In this document: positions 32,078 to 37,184 of the stretch, piece after piece
Numbering within the stretch: the stretch's first letter is position 1
How the letters are laid out: the number at the start of each line of letters is the position of its first letter
Assembly (NCBI GenBank): GCA_049446715.1
Contig: JBMTQX010000027.1
Location: 1-37,184, forward strand
Direction of reading: 5' to 3'
Length of the DNA: 37,184 nucleotides
Source: Eutrophocola sp049446715
GTDB lineage: Bacteria; Pseudomonadota; Gammaproteobacteria; Pseudomonadales; Pseudohongiellaceae
Translations under genes and position numbers: made by a program
Notes under the pieces: model-generated
Told to the model about the DNA's origin: nothing
What the model saw: the letters and a program-made list of their open reading frames with translations, nothing else
Database searches by the model: none

Positions 32078-32695
32078 TCAGGAAGTGCTTGCTGTCTTGA
32101 TCCTCAGGAGATGATTCATGCGCTGCGCCTTGGTGGACAGATAATCGATGTTGTCAGAATTCGCAGGTACCTCGAGGGAGACACGTTCGGTGACCGCGAT
32201 CCCGGCTTGATTCAGCGCGTCGATTTTTGCGGGGTTGTTGGTGATCAGCCGTACGGAATACACACCCAGGTCCTGCAACATCAGCGCAGCCAGCGAATAA
32301 TCCCGCGCATCGGCTTCGTGACCCAGCATGAGGTTGGCATCGACAGTATCAAAACCCTTGTCCTGGAGATTATAGGCCCTGAGCTTTTCGAGCAGGCCGA
32401 TGCCGCGCCCCTCCTGGCGCAGATACAGCACGACGCCGGTACCGACCCGGGCTACCATTTCCAACGATTGATCGAGCTGTTCACCGCAGTCGCAGCGGCG
32501 GGAACCCAGCACATCACCGGTGAAACATTCCGAATGCACGCGCACGAGAACGGATTCCCCGTCAGCGGGATTACCGAGGACCAGCGCCAGATGTTCTTTG
32601 TTGTCGATAGTGTTGGTGTAATAGCACAACTGGAAATCGCCATGGGCAGTTGGAATGCGGGCACTGACCTTTTTGGCCACTGATAATTGGGGCAT
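32078..32695 (-). CDS. ribA: GTP cyclohydrolase II
   Basis: A 205-residue enzyme that opens GTP to 2,5-diamino-6-ribosylamino-4(3H)-pyrimidinone 5'-phosphate, the first step of riboflavin synthesis. The Zn site cysteines occur in VRVHSECFTGDVLGSRRCDCGEQLDQ, and YLRQEGRGIGLLEKLRAYNLQ and MLGHEADARDY are present as in the family. Length is that of a monofunctional RibA without RibB fusion. ATG 32695 is chosen; an in-frame GTG at 32752 would lie on the promoter. It is the first gene of ribA-ribD-like-dehydrogenase-PTPS-like. Whether it serves riboflavin or a special product cannot be told from its sequence. Confidence 0.93.
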   Translation of the reverse strand: MPQLSVAKKVSARIPTAHGDFQLCYYTNTIDNKEHLALVLGNPADGESVLVRVHSECFTGDVLGSRRCDCGEQLDQSLEMVARVGTGVVLYLRQEGRGIGLLEKLRAYNLQDKGFDTVDANLMLGHEADARDYSLAALMLQDLGVYSVRLITNNPAKIDALNQAGIAVTERVSLEVPANSDNIDYLSTKAQRMNHLLRIKTASTS

Positions 32696-32731
32696 TTTGC
32701 GCTCGAGAAGCTGATATGATGTGTATCGATA

Positions 32732-32760
32732 AATATATGCCGAGTATGACACTGAAGCAA
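32732..32760 (-). promoter_or_regulatory. Candidate promoter of the ribA-type operon
   Basis: Read on the minus strand, TTGCTT (32760-32755) and TATATT (32737-32732) are separated by 17 bases. The start of transcription would be near 32725, giving a leader of about 30 bases before ATG 32695. The leader is too short for an FMN riboswitch, and none was seen. Confidence 0.6.
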
Positions 32761-32779
32761 GTCAGCCTGCAGGGCAAAG

Positions 32780-32800
32780 CGTGTCCAATTTTATGACACG
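32780..32800. promoter_or_regulatory. Inverted repeat between the divergent operons, possible operator
   Basis: CGTGTC and GACACG are perfect inverted repeats with 9 bases between them, extended by A/T pairs on both sides (AAAG and TTTT). The word TATGACAC occurs here (32792-32799) and again at 32745-32752 inside the ribA-side promoter, so one protein could bind both sites. No regulator gene is adjacent. Confidence 0.45.
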
Positions 32801-32803
32801 TTT

Positions 32804-32832
32804 TTGGTACGTTTGCCCCTGGCAATTAGATT
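32804..32832 (+). promoter_or_regulatory. Candidate promoter of the glycosyltransferase-methyltransferase pair
   Basis: TTGGTA (32804-32809) and TAGATT (32827-32832) lie 17 bases apart. The start of transcription would be near 32839, only a few bases before the GTG at 32842, which suggests a nearly leaderless message. This fits the lack of a ribosome site before that GTG. Confidence 0.45.
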
Positions 32833-32841
32833 AGACAGCGC

Positions 32842-33894
32842 GTGAAGACAGCACCACTATACTTCGTTTATCCAGGAGATCTCGATACACCGACCGGTGG
32901 TTATCGTTATGATCGCCGCCTGATTGATGAGCTGCGCAAGACCGGAATGGAGGTCATCACGATTGCGCTGTCCGGCACCTTTCCCTTTCCAGACTTGCAG
33001 GCCATAATGAATGCGAGAGAAGCTCTGGCCAGCCTAGCGGATGATTCTGTTGTGCTTGTAGATGGTCTGGCACTGGGCGTTCTGAATGACATCGCGAAAG
33101 CTGAAGCCAGGCGACTGCGGCTGCTCGGCCTATGCCACCATCCCCTGGCGCTGGAGTCAGGCCTGGATGAGGGAACCAGGCAACGCTTCTATGCCACTGA
33201 GAAAAGTACCCTGACCCATGTTCGAGGTGTTGTCGTGACCAGTGCGAACACCCGCGATATCCTGATTAATGCATTCGACGTACCTTCTGATCACATCACC
33301 GTTGCCTTGCCAGGAACCGATCGCATGCCCTTTGCACGATGCGATGGCGATCCACAGCGCTTGCTGACAGTAGCTTCCCTGACGCCACGTAAAGCACACG
33401 ACGTTCTTATCGATGCACTTGCCCCTCTGGCATCACTTGACTGGACAGCGCGCTTTGTTGGCAGCAGCGATTTTGATCCTGACTGGGCACGGGGACTCAC
33501 TGAAAAAATCGAAAACCATCGGTTATCTGATCGCATTACGTTTGCCGGGACCGTCACAAAACTGGATGCCGAGTACGCCAGCGGGGACGTTTTTGTGCTG
33601 CCCTCACGCTTTGAGGGCTACGGCATGGTATTTGCCGAAGCACTGGCGGCGGGACTGCCTGTCATCGCAACAGACACGGGCGCTATTCCCAGCGTAGTAC
33701 CAGCAAGCGCCGGCCTGCTGGTGCCGCCCGATAACGCCCCTGCCTTGACCGATGCACTGCGGCAATTGTTGACCGATGCCAGCCTGCGCCGGCGCCTGCA
33801 GTCGGGGGCGCAGATGGCTGCAGCAAAGCTCCCCACCTGGGAAGAGACTGCGCAACAAGTGGTGCAGTTGTTAAACAGGGTAAACCCGGCATGA
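32842..33894 (+). CDS. Glycosyltransferase family 4-type protein
   Basis: A 350-residue cytoplasmic GT-B glycosyltransferase. The N-terminal half starts LYFVYPGDLDTPTGGYRYDRRLIDEL, with the G-G donor loop; the C-terminal half has LLTVASLTPRKAHDVLIDALAPL, ITFAGTV and the retaining GT4 E-x7-E motif in SRFEGYGMVFAEALAAGLPVIA (Glu258 and Glu266). It transfers a sugar from an NDP-sugar onto an unknown acceptor. The start is GTG with no clear ribosome site. It is divergent from the ribA operon and overlaps the methyltransferase gene by four bases. The acceptor may be the product of the neighbouring pterin or pyrimidine genes. Confidence 0.88.
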   Translation: MKTAPLYFVYPGDLDTPTGGYRYDRRLIDELRKTGMEVITIALSGTFPFPDLQAIMNAREALASLADDSVVLVDGLALGVLNDIAKAEARRLRLLGLCHHPLALESGLDEGTRQRFYATEKSTLTHVRGVVVTSANTRDILINAFDVPSDHITVALPGTDRMPFARCDGDPQRLLTVASLTPRKAHDVLIDALAPLASLDWTARFVGSSDFDPDWARGLTEKIENHRLSDRITFAGTVTKLDAEYASGDVFVLPSRFEGYGMVFAEALAAGLPVIATDTGAIPSVVPASAGLLVPPDNAPALTDALRQLLTDASLRRRLQSGAQMAAAKLPTWEETAQQVVQLLNRVNPA

Positions 33895-34712
33895 GCGGCT
33901 TCAGCATCGACTGGCTTGACCTGCGCGAAGACGCTGACCGTCGCGCGCGCGACCCCCGCCTGCTTGAAATGGCAAAAGCCTGGCTGCAAGCCAACCCAAC
34001 ATTGGCTTCGCCGCCAGTAGTGCTTGATCTGGGCGCGGGTACAGGCTCCACCTTGCGTGCCTTTAGGCACCCGAATGCAAACTCTGCTCCGTTGGCCTGG
34101 CGCCTGGTGGATAATGACAAGGTTCTGTTGAACGAAGCACAACGCCGCCATGGCGATGCCTGCTCATTGGAAATCTGCCCTATGGATCTTACCGAGGTGA
34201 ATCGCCTGTCTCTCACTGGTGTGCAACTTGTGACCGCCTCGGCATTGTTTGATCTCGTTTCCGAGTATTTCATTCGCGAACTGGCGACCCTGCTTGCAGA
34301 AGCTTCACAGCTTGCCCCAGTTGGCCTTTACGCTACCCTGAACTACGATGGCACCACTGAATGGACACCCGGGCATACGCTGGATAAAGACGTACTGCAA
34401 ATATTCAACCAGGACCAGCACTCTGACAAAGGCTTTGGCCAGGCACTGGGACCGGACGCCGGTAACCTGATAAAAGCAGTATTTTCAGAGTCAGGGTTTC
34501 AGGTACATTGCGCTCCCACTCCCTGGCAACTGGACGGCAAGGATGCTGCCATGGTCGATGCGTTAATCTCAGGGATCAGTACCGCAGTCGCGCAACATGG
34601 CGAGATAGATTCGGTGGCACTTGAGGAGTGGACACGTTTTAGAAAGGCGCATCTTGAAACGGGAACATGCGTAGTGGGACATACCGACCTGCTAGCGCTG
34701 CCTAATTGCTGA
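33891..34712 (+). CDS. Class I SAM-dependent methyltransferase
   Basis: A 273-residue protein with motif I VVLDLGAGTGSTLRAF (about residues 43-58), a following acidic residue in WRLVDNDKVLLNEAQ that would hold the SAM ribose, and VQLVTASALFDLVSEYFI as the motif IV region. The C-terminal half is less conserved. It is translationally coupled to the glycosyltransferase (ATGA overlap) and is followed by a terminator. The family assignment is secure, the substrate is not; its place next to a GTP cyclohydrolase II operon recalls the toxA methyltransferase of toxoflavin clusters, but no other specific toxoflavin gene is here. Confidence 0.85.
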   Translation: MSGFSIDWLDLREDADRRARDPRLLEMAKAWLQANPTLASPPVVLDLGAGTGSTLRAFRHPNANSAPLAWRLVDNDKVLLNEAQRRHGDACSLEICPMDLTEVNRLSLTGVQLVTASALFDLVSEYFIRELATLLAEASQLAPVGLYATLNYDGTTEWTPGHTLDKDVLQIFNQDQHSDKGFGQALGPDAGNLIKAVFSESGFQVHCAPTPWQLDGKDAAMVDALISGISTAVAQHGEIDSVALEEWTRFRKAHLETGTCVVGHTDLLALPNC

Positions 34713-34741
34713 ATGGTGCCTGAGCTATATATCCAAAGCAT

Positions 34742-34773
34742 AAAAAAGCCCGCTTCAAAAAGCGGGCTTTTTA
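34742..34773. terminator. Bidirectional terminator between the methyltransferase gene and tRNA-Arg
   Basis: AAAAAAGCCCGCTT and AAGCGGGCTTTTTA pair around CAAA. A and T runs flank both sides, so it can end transcripts from the methyltransferase gene and from the opposing tRNA gene. Confidence 0.93.
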
Positions 34774-34778
34774 TATGA

Positions 34779-34855
34779 TGGCGCACCCGAGAGGAGTCGA
34801 ACCTCTAACCGCTCGGTTCGTAGCCGAGTACTCTATCCAGTTGAGCTACGGGTGC
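34779..34855 (-). tRNA. tRNA-Arg (anticodon ACG)
   Basis: On the minus strand the 77-base sequence folds as a full cloverleaf: acceptor GCACCCG with CGGGTGC, D arm GCTCAACTGGATAGAGT, anticodon arm CTCGG-CTACGAA-CCGAG with anticodon ACG, and T arm AGAGG-TTCGACT-CCTCT. Discriminator G and an encoded CCA end follow. ACG (A34 read as inosine) decodes CGU, CGC and CGA. It is a lone tRNA gene with its own promoter and a terminator directly behind it. Confidence 0.97.
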
Positions 34856-34907
34856 TTTAAACGGTCTGAAAAACGCCGCCATTGCAGGCTGTTTTTCGAA
34901 GGTGCGC

Positions 34908-34936
34908 ATTGTCCGGTATTTGCTCTTTCAAGTCAA
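34908..34936 (-). promoter_or_regulatory. Promoter of tRNA-Arg
   Basis: On the minus strand, TTGACT (34936-34931) and GACAAT (34913-34908) lie 17 bases apart, followed by a GC-rich discriminator (GCGCACC) of the kind seen at stringently controlled stable-RNA promoters. Transcription would start near 34901, about 46 bases before the mature tRNA end. Confidence 0.65.
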
Positions 34937-35034
34937 TTTCCCGAGGTCCTTCTCCAGTAAATTCAATCACTTTCCCCGGTAGGCCGGTATAATGGGCACC
35001 CCGGCCAGTTGGCCCCTGAAAGTGCCCGAAAATC

Positions 35035-36432
35035 ATGCTCCTGCAGGACATCCAGACAGACCAGCTTGCCATTGACCGCCTGGAAATACAGCCCGGGGAG
35101 TGCTGGGCCGTGCTGGCCCGCAATGGCTCAGGAAAACAGATGCTGACGGGGGTGATTACGGGCCAAACCCACCTCACCTCTGGCCAGGTTTCGCATGATT
35201 ACCGCCGGATCGGGGTGCTTTCCTTCGAAACCCAGCAGGCCCTGTATGAACAGGAGCTCAAACTGGACATGACGGACTACATGGACAAGCTTGACCCCGG
35301 GACCACGGTACGGGAGTTGCTGGGCCTGACCGACACTATGCCAGCCATGCTCGATTTTCTGCATCTTGAGCCAATCCTGGACAGGGGCTACCGCCTGCTT
35401 AGCAGCGGTGAGGGGCGCAAGGCCCTGCTGGCGCGCAATATCCTGAACGAACCCGACTTCCTGATCCTGGACGAACCTTACGACAGTCTCGATATCCAGT
35501 CGCGAGCAGAGCTGCAGGCTTTCTTTCGCGAGCTGTTGGCCCGTGGCCATACTGGGCTGCTGTTCCTGTTCAACAAAGCTGATGAGTTGAGCGATTTTCA
35601 CACCCATGTCGCTGTCATGGACAAGGGTGTCATCATCACCCAGGGCGAAAAAAGCGCTGTAATAAGCGATCCGTCAGTGGCGGCCCTGCTTGCTTTTGAT
35701 CCGGCCAGTTTGCCGTCCTGGCCCGCCGCCCTGCCTCGCAAGCCGCTTCCAGAGCCCTTGGTACAATTGCAGGGCGGCCATGTCAGCTATGGCGGCGAGT
35801 CCATCTTTACTGGCATCAACCTGACCATTCATCAAGGCGACCACACCTTGCTGACCGGTCGCAACGGATCCGGCAAGTCCACCCTGCTGAGCCTGATCAC
35901 CGGCGATCATTCCCAGTGTTATGGTAACGATATCCAGGTCCTGGGTTTCCAGCGCGGGCAGGGTGAGACCATCTGGGAAGTGAAAAAGCAACTGGGCATT
36001 GTTACCCCGGGGCTGCACCGTGATCATCGTGTGCCGGGATCAGCCCTGCATATTGCGGTCAGTGGCTTCTATGACAGCATCGGGTTGTACGATGACCCGA
36101 CACCGGAGCAGGTCACCCATGCCAAAGCCTGGCTAGCCATGACTGGGCTGGGCGATCGCCAACATACCCCCTTTAAACAACTCAGCTACGGAGAACAGCG
36201 CCTGGTCCTGATTGCCAGGGCGCTGGTTAAACAGCCGGCACTGCTAATCCTGGATGAACCCACGCAGGGGCTGGACGACATCAATCGCCACCGCCTGATG
36301 TATTTCCTGGAACACCTGAGCAGCCAGCAGCGCACCACCATCATCATGGCCAGCCACCGTCTGGATGAGCGCCTGCCGTTATTCCGGCAGCATGTGGATA
36401 TGGATGCGGCAGATAAAAGCATAAAAGGATAA
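35035..36432 (+). CDS. modF: ModF-like protein with two ABC ATP-binding domains
   Basis: A 465-residue soluble protein of two fused ATP-binding cassettes with strong likeness to ModF (PhrA) of enterobacteria: LSFETQQALYEQE, YLSSGEGRKALL-type signature, FLILDEPYDSLD, then in the second half RNGSGKSTLLSLITGDHSQCYGNDIQVLGFQRGQGETIWEVKKQLGIV, LSYGEQRLVLIARALVK and LLILDEPTQGLD. Walker A 2 is intact (residues 275-282). Walker A 1 reads NGSGKQ: Ser or Thr after Lys34 is replaced by Gln35, so site 1 may not bind Mg-ATP normally. No transmembrane partner is near. Exact role of ModF is unsettled. Confidence 0.9.
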   Translation: MLLQDIQTDQLAIDRLEIQPGECWAVLARNGSGKQMLTGVITGQTHLTSGQVSHDYRRIGVLSFETQQALYEQELKLDMTDYMDKLDPGTTVRELLGLTDTMPAMLDFLHLEPILDRGYRLLSSGEGRKALLARNILNEPDFLILDEPYDSLDIQSRAELQAFFRELLARGHTGLLFLFNKADELSDFHTHVAVMDKGVIITQGEKSAVISDPSVAALLAFDPASLPSWPAALPRKPLPEPLVQLQGGHVSYGGESIFTGINLTIHQGDHTLLTGRNGSGKSTLLSLITGDHSQCYGNDIQVLGFQRGQGETIWEVKKQLGIVTPGLHRDHRVPGSALHIAVSGFYDSIGLYDDPTPEQVTHAKAWLAMTGLGDRQHTPFKQLSYGEQRLVLIARALVKQPALLILDEPTQGLDDINRHRLMYFLEHLSSQQRTTIIMASHRLDERLPLFRQHVDMDAADKSIKG

Positions 36433-36489
36433 AAAGCCAACGTGTTTGGCGACCCTTTCACGTCAAGCACCTGATGACAGGATATTGTT

Positions 36490-36575
36490 GCAGGTCGGCA
36501 TAGCGAAGCGACTGCCGACAATTCTCCAGTGATGTTAAGTCGGCAAATGGCCTGCGGCCCATGCCGACCTACGTT
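36490..36575. repeat. REP-like inverted pair, copy 3
   Basis: The left arm (36490-36519) runs from GCAGGTCGGCATAG to GACTGCCGAC; the right arm (36539-36575) from GTCGGCAAATGGCC to ATGCCGACCTACG. They are inverted relative to each other, 19 bases apart, between the convergent ModF-like and PII-like genes. The right arm is nearly identical to the single copy at 16457-16493. Confidence 0.85.
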
Positions 36576-36596
36576 CTCTTTATCAGTCCGGAATGT

Positions 36597-37184
36597 TCAG
36601 TCGTCTTCGTCGGCAATATCCGACGGAACCTCGTACTGTGATGCACAGAGCAGGTCGGACTGGAAAATGAGGCCGTGATGCGGCTCACCGATTTCCGCCA
36701 GATCATAGATGTATTCAAAAATCTCACCCGCCTTTTCGGCCGGAACAACCACGGGGAGCATTTCCTTCTCGGTTTCCTCGCCGATACCCCGCTTGACCAG
36801 CGGGTTGTACATGCCGGCACCACGCGCCATGTTGATGTTACCGGTAGTGATGCCGAGTTCCTTGCGCAGGCCCACCAGGACCTTGCGCCCGGTGCCCTTG
36901 GGCATGATGCGGGTGATCAGTTCATGCCGCCCCAGCTTCATGGTGGCCGATAACTGTGCTGTCGCCATACTCACCCCCGAGTAAATAGTCTGGATTTCGC
37001 CAGACTCGATCTTGGACAGCACTTCTTGGGGGATATGCGTCGCGGCTTTATTCAGCTTGGTCATGTAGATGAAGCCCATGCCCGGGGTATCCAGTTCCCG
37101 GGCAATGTACATGCGTTCAAAGATATGATCAGCCTGATCATCAGCGACCGCGACGATAATGACTTCCTGCTCTGCTTCCACGGC
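36597..37184 (-). CDS. PII-like protein with duplicated domain, 5' end outside the window
   Basis: At least 194 residues are seen; the frame stays open to the edge of the window, so the N-terminus is missing. Two similar ferredoxin-like units can be aligned: VIIVAVADDQADHIFERMYIARELDTPGMGFIYMTKL and MLPVVVPAEKAGEIFEYIYDLAEIGEPHHGLIFQSDLL, each with a strand-helix-strand and a Gly/His-Gly turn, as in PII-family proteins. LRKELGITTGNINMARGAG sits at the start of the second unit. The tyrosine modified in GlnB is not evident. Such PII-like proteins are known to gate membrane transporters next door; the partner would be beyond the window. The call rests on fold pattern, so it is tentative. Confidence 0.65.
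   Translation of the reverse strand, partial: AVEAEQEVIIVAVADDQADHIFERMYIARELDTPGMGFIYMTKLNKAATHIPQEVLSKIESGEIQTIYSGVSMATAQLSATMKLGRHELITRIMPKGTGRKVLVGLRKELGITTGNINMARGAGMYNPLVKRGIGEETEKEMLPVVVPAEKAGEIFEYIYDLAEIGEPHHGLIFQSDLLCASQYEVPSDIADEDD

Noticed and set aside
32696..32760. FMN riboswitch before ribA
   Set aside because: The leader between the likely promoter and ATG is only about 30 bases, too short for an FMN aptamer, and no conserved core was seen.
28025..34712. Toxoflavin or standard riboflavin operon
   Set aside because: Several required genes (toxC/toxD or ribB, ribE, ribH) are absent, and the PTPS, dehydrogenase and glycosyltransferase do not belong to either pathway.
34779..34855. 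Genomic island attachment at the tRNA-Arg gene
   Set aside because: No integrase gene and no second copy of the tRNA 3' end were found in the window.

Overview
The window looks like chromosomal DNA of a free-living, respiring Gram-negative bacterium, most likely a gammaproteobacterium. The pointers are a sodium-pumping oxaloacetate decarboxylase, an aa3-type oxidase with a heme-c-bearing subunit II, a perfect FNR box, a Psp-type gene behind a sigma-54 promoter, a ModF-type ABC protein, and families such as DUF2845 and DUF6152 that are common in marine and soil gammaproteobacteria. Species-level assignment is not possible from the sequence alone.

Layout. 1-5.0 kb: an octanucleotide tandem repeat, a small exported DUF2845 protein, the oadGAB operon on the minus strand, and a truncated Kef-type antiporter remnant. 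5.2-13.8 kb: a PspB-like stress protein, then a block of exported proteins: a cytochrome c/PQQ dehydrogenase, a beta-sandwich protein, two proteins sharing an uncharacterised C-terminal module (one with a DUF6152 head), an alpha/beta hydrolase whose nucleophile position is Asn, and a cytochrome c/beta-propeller lipoprotein. This block reads as periplasmic oxidation and hydrolysis of an unknown substrate. 13.8-17.9 kb: a three-gene operon with a MauG/MbnH-type di-heme peroxidase, a YtkA-like protein and a membrane-anchored periplasmic protein, followed by an AraC-type HTH gene and a separate GyrI-like gene. 18.4-24.9 kb: the cytochrome c oxidase operon (II with two heme c domains, I, two subunit III genes, IV and a 41-residue membrane peptide), a terminator, an FNR-box promoter driving a 31-residue membrane peptide, and SURF1.

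25-27.9 kb: an exported methyltransferase-fold protein and an exported amidohydrolase. 28-34.7 kb: the most intriguing region. A CDP-alcohol phosphatidyltransferase and a UPF0104/AglD-type membrane protein converge on a four-gene minus-strand operon (GTP cyclohydrolase II, stand-alone RibD-type reductase, BchC-like dehydrogenase, PTPS homologue with Glu in place of the catalytic Cys). Divergent from that operon is a glycosyltransferase and methyltransferase pair. Together they suggest an undescribed pathway from GTP to a modified pyrimidine or pterin compound, perhaps glycosylated and membrane associated. 34.7-37.2 kb: tRNA-Arg(ACG), a ModF-like protein with a degenerate first Walker A, and a partial PII-like protein.

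A dispersed REP-like repeat (arms like GTAGGTCGGCA and TTTGCCGAC) occurs as three inverted pairs and one single copy, mostly at gene 3' ends. A second inverted-pair repeat with TTCGCGGCTAAAGCC arms lies at 25.8 kb.
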